From positions 62,001-126,000 of the forward strand of contig NZ_JADPKS010000084.1 of the NCBI RefSeq assembly GCF_023074175.1: DNA of 64,000 bases. Direction: 5' to 3'. Position numbers and translations under genes: made by a program. The stretch comes from Bradyrhizobium sp. 139. Lineage in GTDB: Bacteria; Pseudomonadota; Alphaproteobacteria; Rhizobiales; Xanthobacteraceae. Position 1 is the first letter of the stretch. Each line of letters opens with the position of its first letter. A model generated the notes under the pieces. That model had not been told where the DNA came from and ran no database searches. It worked only from the letters and a program-made list of their open reading frames with translations. Positions 35,940 to 44,950 of this stretch are shown in pieces.

Positions 35940-36830
35940 AGGCCCGGCTCATCCGCCGACCCGTCACCATGTTCACTCTACGCAAGCGCCGATCGGCAGC
36001 AGCGATCGAAAGCGATCAGCGTCAAGACGACGAGAACTCAAGGAACAGAATGAAGCAGGAGATGAGCCGACTGGAAGTGCTTGATGCGCGGAGCCGCGAC
36101 ACGCTGAATGGATCAACAGCTATCGCTCACGGGTCCCCGATGCCCGTTCGATGACCACCCGTGGACGCGGATGGTGTCATCGGTTACAACGTCCAGGCCG
36201 CGGTGGAAACCGCACAGCTTCAGCTTGCTCGATGTCGAGCAAGCCAAAGAAGGTACTCGAAATGGACAAACTCGAGGCGGTCGCCGACCGTGGCTACTTC
36301 GACGGGAGAGATATTAGCCCGGAAGGGGCTGGCGTTGCAGTCACCTCGCCCAAGCCCATGACGTCGAACGGGAACGCGGAGGGCCGTTCGGCAAACAGGA
36401 CTTTGCCTACCTGCCCTGATGAGGACGTCTACCGCAGCCCATCTCGCCAGCAGCTGCCTATCACTACGTACCTCGAGCACGAGACGACGCTGCACCGTTA
36501 CTGGCCGGCAGCAGCGTGCCAAGGTTGCGCGATCAAGGGACAAGATACTTCGTCAAAGGAGCGCCACATCACGCGCTGAAAGCAAGAGCATGTGGTCGAG
36601 CTGGTGCAGACGTAGCTCGATCCCAATCCCGACGCCATGCGGACACGACGCGAGGGGTGGAGCATCCCTTCGGCACTATCAAAGACTGTATGGGTGCGAC
36701 CCATTCCTGACGAAGGGCCTTGAAGGTCGCCGCTGAGATGGGGTTGGATGTCCTCGCCTATAACTTCACAGGGGTGATTGAACATCCTCGGCACCTGAGG
36801 CTGATGAAAACCAGATCCGCGCCGCTCAAA
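35940..36830 (+). pseudogene. IS1182-family transposase remnant
   Basis: Motifs across frames: ADGVIGYNVQAAVET, VLEMDKLEAVADRGYFDGRD, VAVTSPKPMTSNGNAEGR, LPTCPDEDVYRSPSRQQL, RYWPAAACQGCAIKGQ, SKERHITR, RREGVEHPFGTIKDCMGATH and LDVLAYNFTGVIE. This is the order of the IS1182 transposase (VADRGYF, LPEEDVYRCPAG, CA.KGQCT, VEHPFGTIK..MG..HFL.K). Many indels. The N-terminal half upstream of 36130 is barely readable. The element is dead. Confidence 0.78.
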
Positions 36831-37248
36831 GCCGGAAAGTGCGTCAAACGCGCAATTTCGCGTCACCCAGATTTGTTGATAGATGATCTCGCGCGAGAGC
36901 ATCGGTTGGCCCGGAAGAATTGACGACCCCGGCCGCGCGTCGACCGACCGGTTTGACACCACCAACATCCAGAAGTGCCGTACGCATGACCGAGGGACGC
37001 TAAACTCTTTCAAATACATGTTGGCCAGCGGCGGCGTGAGGAGCCGCACGCCGCCAAGCTTTGGGGTGGCGACGAGCGTGGCCAGCCGGACCCTAAGAGA
37101 AGCTCGGACAGTAATGGTCGGATAGCTCCAATATCATCGTCAATCCTTGGGGTGTCATCGACGGCGGTGATCTGATCGTGGATCGTCCGGAGGTCGGCGC
37201 GACTTCCTTACATGCAGGCGCAAACCCTCGGGAGCGCAGAGGATTTTG
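36831..37248. other. Stretch without a supported gene
   Basis: 418 bp between the IS1182 remnant and the secreted Tyr/Gly-rich protein gene; nothing recognised. Confidence 0.3.
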
Positions 37249-37620
37249 TCAATACGGCGGACACGTCGGCAAGTCGGCCCAGGGGGCTGTCGCAAAGGCG
37301 CCGACGCGCGGTCCGGGCGCACAACCTGACCTGTAATATCCGTAGCCGTAGGCTCGATAATATGAATTATAGATTGGATCGCCCCAATACGAACTATAGG
37401 CGGGATAACCCCAGTTCGCATCATCGGTCGGATAGCCCGAGTACGAAGGATCAGGATGACCCCGCCGCGCCTGATAGCGCACGTCCATCGTCAGGGCCGG
37501 TCCCGCCGCTCTAATCGACGTACCATTAATCGGCGCAGCAGACGACTGGGCGGTGGCGGTCACTGCAAGAGGTACAGCAATCGCGAGGGCAATCGCGAGG
37601 CTGCGGACTTGAATCTTCAT
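37249..37620 (-). CDS. Secreted Tyr/Gly-rich protein, 123 aa
   Basis: Signal peptide MKIQVRSLAIALAIAVPLAV...ATAQS, mature part rich in Tyr, Gly and Pro (YSGYPTDDANWGYPAYSSYW, NSYYRAYGYGYYRSG), ending in CPPY. ATG 37620 follows CAGGAGCTACTC, a good ribosome binding site. Tyr/Gly-rich short exported proteins are common in Bradyrhizobiaceae; role unknown, perhaps envelope or stress. A decayed paralogue is at 9130-9318. Element-1 copy E lies 60-200 bp upstream with a 44-codon frame on the same strand. Confidence 0.7.
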   Translation of the reverse strand: MKIQVRSLAIALAIAVPLAVTATAQSSAAPINGTSIRAAGPALTMDVRYQARRGHPDPSYSGYPTDDANWGYPAYSSYWGDPIYNSYYRAYGYGYYRSGCAPGPRVGAFATAPWADLPTCPPY

Positions 37621-37681
37621 GAGTAGCTCCTGTTCGTTCTACCCCCCGGCAAGAATGACGTTGCAAGGCCGGCGAGGGAAA

Positions 37682-37816
37682 TCACCTCTGGCCATAGAGT
37701 CGATAGACGATCATTATTGCCGCCGCGCCGCATGATGCCCGAACGAGGACTCTCAACGACTGCGTCTGCAAGTACTTCCATTGCCGCGATTGGGCTCCAT
37801 TTTTAACTCTGCACAT
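37682..37816 (-). CDS. 44-residue small ORF carrying Element-1 copy E at its 3' end
   Basis: ATG 37816 to TGA 37684-37682 encodes MCRVKNGAQSRQWKYLQTQS then LRVLVRASCGAAAIMIVYRL and YGQR. It has exactly the same length as the frame at 33253-33387 and a similar end. Element-1 copy E reads CAATAATGATCGTCTATCGA, CTCTATGGCCAGAGGTGATT, TCCCTCGCCGG on the minus strand; conservation with the 9.4-kb and 44.8-kb copies continues past the TGA into the leader of the downstream gene. Leader-peptide or regulatory-RNA roles are both possible. Confidence 0.5.
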   Translation of the reverse strand: MCRVKNGAQSRQWKYLQTQSLRVLVRASCGAAAIMIVYRLYGQR

Positions 37817-38939
37817 TGCGGTGACGCGGTTAACAATGAAGCTGTTCTTTCATACCCAGGTCTAGCGGTAGCACGGAGCTAAGTCCCCGACCCACCACTC
37901 GATCCGAGCAGACCCAGACGTTACGTCGCACTCGGCCCTTCGGCCACCTCCCGGGCTTTCCGCTTTTGTGCCGCTGTTGAGGGTTACGCCGAAGGCTTGG
38001 CACTTCTTCGAACGCTACGACGAGGGACTTCATTACGTTCTCTGAGTGAGCCTCACTCCGCTAGCTGCATCACCAGACAATCGTGAATCCTCGGACCGCC
38101 ATTTGTCTCACTGCCGCTGAACTGTTTGTTTCCGAAGGTAACCCCAACCGGATGTGATCAGCTCCAGTAACGCGCCACGGCGCAGCATAGGCGGAGCGGA
38201 GCCTGAGCTGACCGGTTCTGGGGACGATTTGTAGAAGGAAGCCAGTCGACTTGCGACATAAAAACTCGGGAACGGTTGAAACATCTTTTATCACAATCGC
38301 ACGCCGTTTGAACACCGCATGCACGATTGAGATCGCCGGCGTGTGGACGGCCGGATACGCCTTTTCCAAAAGAGTCTTTTCTTCGCAAGCAGGGGAGACC
38401 GAGTTACGGACGAAGACCACAGCGGCAATGACGTCCGCCGAGATGAAGATCGGTTGGGGCACTCTTCTGGTCGGCGGGAAAGGCCTAAGTAGCGATCCAC
38501 CAAACCGGATCAGACTACGGAAAGACCGCCGCCGAACGATCATCCTTTTAGATCATGACGACGACGATTCGCTGATATTTGCCTCCGACCCATTCCGTGA
38601 GTTCGCGGCGCTGCAAGCAACATGTCCCCGGCTGGCGCCAGTCCGAAAGTCTCGAGCTTCAGGGCAGATCGACCGACTTACCCGAAACGGAAAATCGACC
38701 GTTTAGCATCTAGCGGCCCACCTAATTGGGCGCACCGTCTCTACGCCACCACAAGAGGCGTCGGCTACGTCCGGGCGAATAGAACATGATAATACATCAC
38801 CCACGGTTTGCGCTCCATTTCACATTCCGCTTCTTCATCCAAGAGCTTGCGCGTGATCCCGGCAAATTAGTACCTGCTTTCATCGTCCTCTCGATGATCA
38901 GCTATATCGGCTTCGAATGTCTCCGCCCCCTTCGATATG
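37817..38939. other. Gene-poor stretch
   Basis: About 1.1 kb. The first part (37870-37950) matches non-coding sequence near 9950. Frames on both strands around 38070-38700 have no recognisable motif. Confidence 0.35.
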
Positions 38940-39143
38940 GGCCGATTGAGCGATGACCAGAAGCCGTTTCCGGCGTGGCTGTCGGCGCCGAGTGCATTCG
39001 ACTCTCGGAGCAGACGATCGTCCGGCAGGTCGGCGAACAAGACTGGCGCGCGGCCATGCTCATCACCGGGTCGGCAGGTGCGGCACTCACGTATATCTTG
39101 GTGACGCGCCGAGCGCGACAACAGCCCGCCCGTTCAGGTTGAG
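38940..39143 (+). pseudogene. MFS exporter scrap
   Basis: The plus frame reads AMLITGSAGAALTYILV, resembling TMLIAGPAGAALAYVWL of the intact exporter at 33926-35590, preceded in another frame by SSGRSANKTGARP (compare GLADKIGTRT). Only a ~60-residue window around motif A2 can be aligned, so this is a tentative fragment of a second DHA2 gene. Confidence 0.4.
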
Positions 39144-39280
39144 GGGTCGCGGGATGCATTTTTGCACTGGGTCGGCGCAGCATGCTTCTGCCTATTCTGT
39201 CAGCATCAAGCAGCGGGCGATTGGTCAGAACCGGCCGCTCGCAGATTCTGGCGACTTTTTTGGACACAACCACCCCCGCA

Positions 39281-39345
39281 GCAGTATTCCCCGCTGCTAT
39301 GGAAACTATACATGCCCGCTATTGGAAAACTTCGTCCCGCGCTGG
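39281..39345 (+). repeat. Element-2 copy 2, upstream of the azoreductase gene
   Basis: GCAGTATTCCCCGCTGCTAT, GGAAACTATACATGCCCGCT, ATTGGAAAACTTCGTCCC. It aligns with 54315-54382 (reverse strand) at about 80% identity and with 33211-33275 (reverse strand) more weakly. It lies about 210 bp upstream of the azoreductase start. Confidence 0.55.
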
Positions 39346-39552
39346 GATCAACGGGTATCGATTGGCAGATTCCTCAAGTAAGCTCAAGCCGACCCGGAAG
39401 GACAAATACCGTCAATTCCATTGAGTGCTAGACAAATGAAATCGTCAACACGTTACCGGTTCATCCAGCCGACGAATTCAAGTGCGACGCTTGTACGAAC
39501 TTGAAGCGCTGGTTGACAGCGTGGGTTTCGTAGCGCCATGCGGATCGCTCGC

Positions 39553-40182
39553 ATGAAGATCCTTCATATTGATTGTAGCCCGCGTCCAGAACCGCAAAGC
39601 CGGCAGCTTTCGGCGACGATCGTGAAAAAGCTCCTTGCGGGTGCCCCTGCTGCAAGCATCAGCCGGCGAGATCTGGGCAGTTGTCCCCTGTCGCATGCCT
39701 CGCCCGACTACGCCACCGCCCCGTCGTCGCCGGCCACGTTGGCGGCTCCGCCGAGCAGCGCGCTGGATCTTTCCGAAGCACTTATTCGGGAAGTCGAGGC
39801 GGCCGACGTCGTCGTTATCGGAGCTCCGATGCACAACCTGACCGTTCCCTCGGTGCTCAAGGCGTGGATCGACCAAATCCTGCGCGCGGGGCGCACGTTC
39901 CTGTCGACCCCGGCAGGGAAGGTGGGATTGCTCCGGGATCGTCCGGTGTTTGTCGGCATCGCTTCCGGTGGAGTCTTTACTGGCGAGAAAGCCAACCAGC
40001 CCGATTTTCTCACGCCGTATCTATCGGCTTTACTGGGCAGCATCGGGCTGAAAACCGTGCAATTCCTTCCCGTGCAGGCTACCGCATTCCTCGCTGGGGA
40101 CCGGGCGACACTAGCGAGAGAGAAAGCGCTCGCGGCGCTCGACCTAACCGTCATGAGGAAGCTTCCGTGTCCGATCGTGTGA
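39553..40182 (+). CDS. azoR: FMN-dependent NADH-azoreductase (AzoR family), 209 aa
   Basis: ATG 39553 starts MKILHIDCSPRPEPQSRQLS, the flavodoxin-like P-loop that binds FMN phosphate. It continues VVVIGAPMHNLTVPSVLKAW and IDQILRAGRTF (MYNF.IPS.LK-type active-site block), and GLLRDRPVFVGIASGG. Length and motifs match AzoR/ACP-phosphodiesterase-like quinone and azo reductases: two-electron reduction of azo dyes and quinones with NADH, in the cytosol. Alternative start 39538 adds five residues before the conserved MKIL, so it is rejected. A truncated NADP-oxidoreductase gene follows 37 bp later; the two were probably one operon. Confidence 0.85.
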   Translation: MKILHIDCSPRPEPQSRQLSATIVKKLLAGAPAASISRRDLGSCPLSHASPDYATAPSSPATLAAPPSSALDLSEALIREVEAADVVVIGAPMHNLTVPSVLKAWIDQILRAGRTFLSTPAGKVGLLRDRPVFVGIASGGVFTGEKANQPDFLTPYLSALLGSIGLKTVQFLPVQATAFLAGDRATLAREKALAALDLTVMRKLPCPIV

Positions 40183-40219
40183 CGCGTCCGGATGCCTATG
40201 CGCCTGGGTCGCAATTGTT

Positions 40220-40303
40220 ATGAAGGCAACCGTCGTAACGGAGCAGGTTACAGGAACTGCCGGGATGAGGATTGTGGAGCGGCCCGAGCCGCAGGCATGG
40301 GGC
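40220..40303 (+). pseudogene. N-terminal stump of an NADP-dependent oxidoreductase
   Basis: ATG 40220 reads MKATVVTEQVTGTAGMRIVE and RPEPQA, equal to the first 26 residues of the zinc-type oxidoreductases at 42548-43468 (MKAIVVTDQAAGTAGMRLVD) and 59069-59986. Downstream of about 40303 the sequence diverges, so the catalytic part is lost. This is the fourth copy of this gene family in the window. Confidence 0.65.
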
Positions 40304-41161
40304 CCGCGCCGCGGACTGGCCGGAACCGCTGGGCGCTGCCCGTTCGATCAGCCGGAACGCGGCAAGTCACTCGGCAACGCTGCTGTCTCCGTCCTTGATA
40401 CCGATAGCGAGCTCGCTGACGACCTCGTCAAACTAGCTACTAGCTGCGCCAACCAAGACTCTATTGGGATGACATGGGCCGCAAGTTTATCACGACCGCC
40501 GTTGGCCTTCTCACCGAAAGCGAAAAATCGGCTTCGCGCCAAGCAAGAGCATCAACCCTGTCGAAAAGGGCGCTCGCCCGAGACGTTGTCGCCGAACTAT
40601 CCGGTGATGTGAAGAGATTGCCGAGCCCTTGGTTACACGAGGAGCGTAGATTTGCTGAATTTGACGAGATAACAAGGACAGTGAGTGCTACCTGATGCGA
40701 GGCGAAACGTTGTCATCGAGGACTACCGCTTAGTAAGTTGCTCCATGGGTAGGCTAATCATCTTGCTCGGCCTAAGATATTGCCTATTGAGGGAAGCGGA
40801 CGCCACGTACTGTTTCACATCAACGGTCTTCTCCGATTCCGCTATCGTTGCTTCGCTTCATGTCGCGAGTGCCAGTTTGCCGTTTTGCTAAGACTTCGAG
40901 CTGATAACAATTCCGATCCTATGAGCGAGCCCGGCCTCTTCTCGGTATCGCGCCGATCCTGTGTTCCTTCGCACTTGCCAAGCTGTCCCTCATAGTGACA
41001 ATCGCCGTTCTGGCTTTTCGTAAACTCCTCGTCGGCACGTACCAAAACGCCCGGAGGCGCTCCACCATTTTTTCCTGGGCGCATCCGGGCAGTGGTGTTG
41101 CGCTCGCATCACATGAACGCGCTGAGCACTCTCGGAGGTGTTCGATACGACCGGATGGAGT
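40304..41161. other. Gene-poor stretch
   Basis: 858 bp. A plus frame near 40950-41085 (PILCSFALAKLSLIVTIAVL, AFRKLLVGTYQNARRR) looks like a decayed membrane segment. No gene supported. Confidence 0.3.
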
Positions 41162-41710
41162 TTAGACCGAGCCAGCCGGCGCAACGGCGGGAAAGTCCTT
41201 CTCGGGATCGAACACATTGTTGAAAAAGTTCGTCAGGGAGTACATGGCCACGAGCGCGACGATCTCAATGACATTCGCATCCGTGTAGCCGGCATTGCGG
41301 ACGGTCTTCAGATCGGCGTCGCTGATCTTACCGCGGGTCTCGGCGACTTTGCGCGCGAACTGGATCCCGGCGTCCCGCTTCGGGTCGCTGGCGTGACCCA
41401 TCCGAGCGAGAATTATTTCATTGGCCGGCAGCTTGGCCATATTATCGGCCGTAAAACTATGAACCGTCAGGCAATAGTCGCAGCCATTCACTTCGGACAC
41501 AGCGAGACCGATGCTGTCACGCGTCTTCACGTCGAGCGACTTGCTCAAGGAGCCGAGCAGGGCGGCCCATGCGTTAAACGCGATCGGGCTTGCCGCGAAA
41601 GTCGCCATCATGTTCGGCGTGAACCCGATGTTCTTGGTGAACATGTCGAGGGTCGGTTTCGACTCGGGTGGCACTTGTTCCGGCTTTAGAGCTGCAATCC
41701 TAGGCATCAT
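41162..41710 (-). CDS. Carboxymuconolactone decarboxylase-like / AhpD-like protein, 182 aa
   Basis: All-helical fold with the CxxC active site NGCDYCLTVHSFTA (Cys ~76 and 79, His ~83), the AhpD/peroxidase-related signature. Other blocks: GFTPNMMATFAASPIAFNAW near the start and DANVIEIVALVAMYSLTNFF near the end. Start at ATG 41710 (MMPRIAAL) after AGAGAA. Such proteins act as alkylhydroperoxidases or disulfide reductases. It is the last gene of a minus-strand run with a nitroreductase, an NADP-oxidoreductase and OsmC (gaps 31, 170 and 241 bp), suggesting joint action on reactive electrophiles or peroxides. Confidence 0.85.
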   Translation of the reverse strand: MMPRIAALKPEQVPPESKPTLDMFTKNIGFTPNMMATFAASPIAFNAWAALLGSLSKSLDVKTRDSIGLAVSEVNGCDYCLTVHSFTADNMAKLPANEIILARMGHASDPKRDAGIQFARKVAETRGKISDADLKTVRNAGYTDANVIEIVALVAMYSLTNFFNNVFDPEKDFPAVAPAGSV

Positions 41711-41741
41711 GTTCTCTGTATTTTGTTGGCTTCACTCATAA

Positions 41742-42377
41742 TCAGACCAGATTCAACACTTCAGCCACCGGCCGCCGCGGCTTCTGTGGCCAGTTTCCCG
41801 GACGCTCCGCCCCTACGGACAACAGCATGACCGGTACTTCGTCCTTCGTAAGCGCGAACTCGCGGTGCACTGCTTCAGCATCGAAACCGATCATCGGGGT
41901 CGAACCCAGGCCTAGCGAGCGGGCCGCATAAATCATCGCCGCCGCGCCGAAGGTGCCGGTGCGTACGGCCTCGTCGCGCTGGCGCTGCGGGTATTCCATG
42001 TACAGGTCCCGTGCGGGGATCTCCCATTCCGGCACCATCTTTGCCGGCATGATGCCCTCTTTTACCAGCGGTGCCAGACGCTCGGGTACTACGCTGGAGT
42101 CGGCCAACTGGCCGCAGATGATGAAAGTAACAGCCGCCTCGGTGATCGCGGGCTGGCTCCAAGCGATCGGACTGAGGCGAGCCTTGGCTTCCGGCGTGCG
42201 CACGGCGATGAAGCGCCAGTTCTGCAAGTGGAAGGATGTCGGCGCGGTGGTCCCGATTCGAACCAACTCGCGGATTTGGTCGTCGCTCAACGTGGCGGCA
42301 GGGTCGTAGTACTTCGTGGCCCGGCGGCTCAGGATGCATTCGATGACCTCATTGGTCATAGTTCTTCTGCTGGTCAT
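41742..42377 (-). CDS. Nitroreductase-family FMN protein, 211 aa
   Basis: ATG 42377 gives MTSRRTMTNEVIECILSRRA; a further frame to 42542 is non-native. Nitroreductase blocks: SRRATKYYDPAATLSDDQIR (FMN Arg), APTSFHLQNWRFIAVRTPEA (N-terminal FMN pocket), TGTFGAAAMIYAARSLGLGS (Glu/Gly region) and PVMLLSVGAE near the end. It reduces nitroaromatics, quinones or enones with NAD(P)H. It lies 31 bp upstream of the AhpD-like gene on the same strand, so the two are co-transcribed. Confidence 0.87.
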   Translation of the reverse strand: MTSRRTMTNEVIECILSRRATKYYDPAATLSDDQIRELVRIGTTAPTSFHLQNWRFIAVRTPEAKARLSPIAWSQPAITEAAVTFIICGQLADSSVVPERLAPLVKEGIMPAKMVPEWEIPARDLYMEYPQRQRDEAVRTGTFGAAAMIYAARSLGLGSTPMIGFDAEAVHREFALTKDEVPVMLLSVGAERPGNWPQKPRRPVAEVLNLV

Positions 42378-42547
42378 GGTGATTCCGTTGGTCAAGTTGT
42401 TGTTCTGCGTGAGGGAATAGGCTGAGATAACGAGGGCTTTTGCTCCTTTTACTGGAAATGCTACGGAGCCCGCTCGGTAGTTTCCCACGTTGCTCCGGCT
42501 CTTCCGATAGGACGCGCCCGGCCACGTGCATCGAAGGCGCACGTCGT

Positions 42548-43468
42548 TCAGGGACGAGTGCGGATGATCGTCTTCCCGTCGATGCGCTCGGTCGGATTGA
42601 AAGCGGCGACGGCGTCATCGAGGATCGAGACGGTGCCGATGTTCGTCCGCAGTCGCCCGTCCCGCACCCGCTGGACGATTTCAGTCAGTTGGGCACGATC
42701 GGATTCGACGACGAAGTCGACCGCCAAGGCGTCGGCAGCGCGCGCCTCGCTCGGCCCGACGATGGACACCAGCGTTCCTCCGGCTCGGATCAGGCGGGCG
42801 GAACGCTTCCCGATGTCGCCGCCGATTACGTCGAACACCAGATCGACTCCGCCGACGTCTTCCAGGACGTCGTTGTCGAGGCTAACGAACTCATTCGCGC
42901 CGAAGTCGAGCGCCTTCTGACGATGAACGCCACGCCCGGTGCCGATGACGTAAGCGCCGGCCTCTCGTGCGAGCTGTGTCACGATTGATCCGACTGCGCC
43001 GGCCGCGCCGTGCACGAGAACGCTCTGCCCTGCCTGAAGGCGGCCGTGCACAAAGAGTCCCTGCCACGCCGTGAGGCCCGAGATTGGCAGACTCGCGCCT
43101 ACTATGAAGTCGACGTCACCCGGGAGCGGGGCGAGGTTGCGCGCCTCCATTGCTACATACTCCGCCAGGGTGCCGTCGCGATACCAGTCGGCGAGGCCGA
43201 ACACCCGCTGTCCAACCGACAACCCCGTTGTGCCATAGCCGAGGGCGGCGACCACTCCGGCCAGCTCGTGTCCGGGAATCGACGGTGTTCGGTCACGATC
43301 GAGGCGGTCGGTCCATGTAGAGGGCCACTCCAGCTCAGTCGGGACGAATCCCGACGCATGAACTTGAACGACGACGTCGTTGATCGCCGCTCGCGGCTGG
43401 GGCCGATCCACGAGCCTCATACCCGCAGTTCCCGCCGCCTGGTCCGTTACGACAATTGCCTTCATCAT
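42548..43468 (-). CDS. Zinc-type NADP-dependent oxidoreductase (quinone reductase-like), copy 1
   Basis: ATG 43468 (MMKAIVVTDQAAGTAGMRLV), 306 residues. The MDR fold shows IPGHELAGVVAALGYGTTGL, the NADP loop VHGAAGAVGSIVTQLAREAG (residues ~148-167) and the YVIGTGR end of the second strand. The structural-zinc Cys cluster is missing, so it belongs to the zinc-free quinone/enone oxidoreductase group. The open frame runs upstream to 43825, but those residues are non-native. A close paralogue is at 59069-59986, and decayed ones at 40220 and 58556. Probably reduces quinones or alpha,beta-unsaturated carbonyls. Confidence 0.87.
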   Translation of the reverse strand: MMKAIVVTDQAAGTAGMRLVDRPQPRAAINDVVVQVHASGFVPTELEWPSTWTDRLDRDRTPSIPGHELAGVVAALGYGTTGLSVGQRVFGLADWYRDGTLAEYVAMEARNLAPLPGDVDFIVGASLPISGLTAWQGLFVHGRLQAGQSVLVHGAAGAVGSIVTQLAREAGAYVIGTGRGVHRQKALDFGANEFVSLDNDVLEDVGGVDLVFDVIGGDIGKRSARLIRAGGTLVSIVGPSEARAADALAVDFVVESDRAQLTEIVQRVRDGRLRTNIGTVSILDDAVAAFNPTERIDGKTIIRTRP

Positions 43469-43709
43469 CGGCCTCCCTGTGTGTGGTGTGTCGTCATTTT
43501 CAAGTTCTCTTGCAGACGAGCAAAAGTACGGTCGTGAAAATCGATGGTCTAATGACGGGTGGCTATGTAATCGATGCCATGGACGCGAAAGCCCAGAGCG
43601 CGTCGGCGGAGCGAATGCCCCGCGGGGCATCGCGTGTTGCGAATTGAAGACCCTGCGGGTATGACAGACTGCGATGCCCCGGTGCAATGATCGACGGCAC
43701 GAGAGACGG

Positions 43710-44201
43710 TCAATCCGGAGTAATATTCGGAATCCGGAGCAGAGCCACGTCATCCTCGTAGCTGGCCTGAGGGCTTTCTTGGTGGCCGGAGGTTGTAACG
43801 TCCAGACGTGTGGTAATATCCGCACCAGTACCGAGAATTTGGCCTACGGGACAGAGGTTTGCGGCTTCCATCAAGAATGTGCGCTGCTGCGCGTCGAGGT
43901 CTCCTTCAAGCACCACGGTGCGCTCGAACGAATCCTTTTCGCCTCGGGAGCCGTGATGGAAGCTGACGCCCACCTCCACGCGCTCCAGCGGTAGTTTCTG
44001 GCGCTGAGCCTGGAAACGAACGCTCATAGCACTGCATGCGGCAAGAGACGCGCTGAGAAGGTCGTAAGGATTGGGTCCAGAAGAATTGTGGCCGATGCCA
44101 TCTGGGCCGCCGACAGCAAACCGAGATTCGCCGACATGGCAAATCAGCGCGCCATGATTGGTGGGGTCGGTTGCGACAACAACTTCGCGAATCTTGGTCA
44201 C
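43710..44201 (-). CDS. OsmC/Ohr-family peroxide-stress protein, 163 aa
   Basis: GIGHNSSGPNPYDLLSASLA followed by ACSAMSVRFQAQRQ provides the first reactive Cys (near residue 57) and AANLCPVGQIL the second (near 117), spaced as in the OsmC family. It reduces organic hydroperoxides via thiols. ATG 44201 after CTAATCG (no strong Shine-Dalgarno). It is the first gene of the minus-strand run OsmC, NADP-oxidoreductase, nitroreductase, AhpD-like, a plausible electrophile and peroxide defence set. Confidence 0.85.
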   Translation of the reverse strand: MTKIREVVVATDPTNHGALICHVGESRFAVGGPDGIGHNSSGPNPYDLLSASLAACSAMSVRFQAQRQKLPLERVEVGVSFHHGSRGEKDSFERTVVLEGDLDAQQRTFLMEAANLCPVGQILGTGADITTRLDVTTSGHQESPQASYEDDVALLRIPNITPD

Positions 44202-44686
44202 GATTAGGTCCCGATCCTTCGAATGATTGATCCGTCGACTTCGATGAGCATGTCCGCCAGTGACAGCAGGAAATAGATGTTAGCTGTGGTGGGAGATCCC
44301 AGCCTTGCGTCCACGCAAGCGAGCGCGTTCAGCAAGTAAGTCCGAAGACCCTTCAGGTAAAGTTATCATTTCCATAATCGCCAGGAATGCTCAGTAGAGC
44401 GTATCGACGTCCGGGTGAACAACTCCATCAATGCGTGTGGCGCGCCTACGGTCCTTCCGGTCACGAAGAATGCATTAAGTTCCAGTCAGCCGAAGTCCCA
44501 GAACGTGGACGAGCACGCCGCTTTCCACACTCGGTCCTCAAACGAGGCGTGACCTCCTTCAGTGATGGTTGCGCCAGTTAAGTCCCAGGAGGACGCAACG
44601 AAGCTCGTCGTACGAGCTTTGCTCGGCGCCCTTGACGCGACTTCGCGGCGGCATCGATAGCCGGTGACTGCACGCGGCCTAGAAGC
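44202..44686. other. Divergent region between OsmC and the RND pump
   Basis: 485 bp with no supported gene; it separates the minus-strand detoxification genes from the plus-strand efflux operon. Confidence 0.35.
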
Positions 44687-44832
44687 CTCTGCAGAGTAAC
44701 GCGGCGCCCTCGAGTGCGGTGCGGCTTCTGAGGTCCCTCGCTAGGCGTCGTGCTCGCGGGTCGAGCGGCAATAACGACCGTTTATCGACTCCATAGCAAG
44801 AGGTGATTTCAGTCGCCGACGTTGCAAGGTCA
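44687..44832 (+). repeat. Element-1 copy F, upstream of the RND efflux genes
   Basis: GGCAATAACGACCGTTTATC, GACTCCATAGCAAGAGGTGA, TTTCAGTCGCCGACGTTGCA, AGGTCACTC. The last part matches the leader after copy E (TCGCCGGCCTTGCAACGTCA, TTCT). In frame terms it ends RAAITTVYRLHSKR with TGA at 44804-44806. Upstream TGCAGAGT (44690-44697) matches the start of the 37.7-kb frame, but its ATG has become CTC and a TGA interrupts, so this copy cannot code for a full peptide. It ends 120 bp before the efflux start. Confidence 0.6.
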
Positions 44833-44950
44833 CTCTCCAAAGTATCGTCGAGGGATATTTACGGTTTCGCGGTCGGCACGCGGACCAACATGGGAATCTT
44901 TGAGAGAGGGTCGACATGCTAAGCAACGATGTATTCGAAATCCTCGTTCC

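Noticed and set aside
37620..37816. ROSE-type RNA thermometer upstream of the 37.6-kb gene
   Set aside because: ROSE elements contain a U(U/C)GCU anti-Shine-Dalgarno stretch paired with the ribosome binding site; I see none in this leader.
38070..38706. Two overlapping frames of about 150 codons on opposite strands
   Set aside because: Neither has a recognisable motif, ribosome binding site or coding-like composition.
42548..43825. 425-residue reading of the NADP-oxidoreductase frame starting upstream at 43825
   Set aside because: Residues before MMKAIVV have no similarity to the family, whereas the paralogue at 59069-59986 begins at the same MKAIVV.
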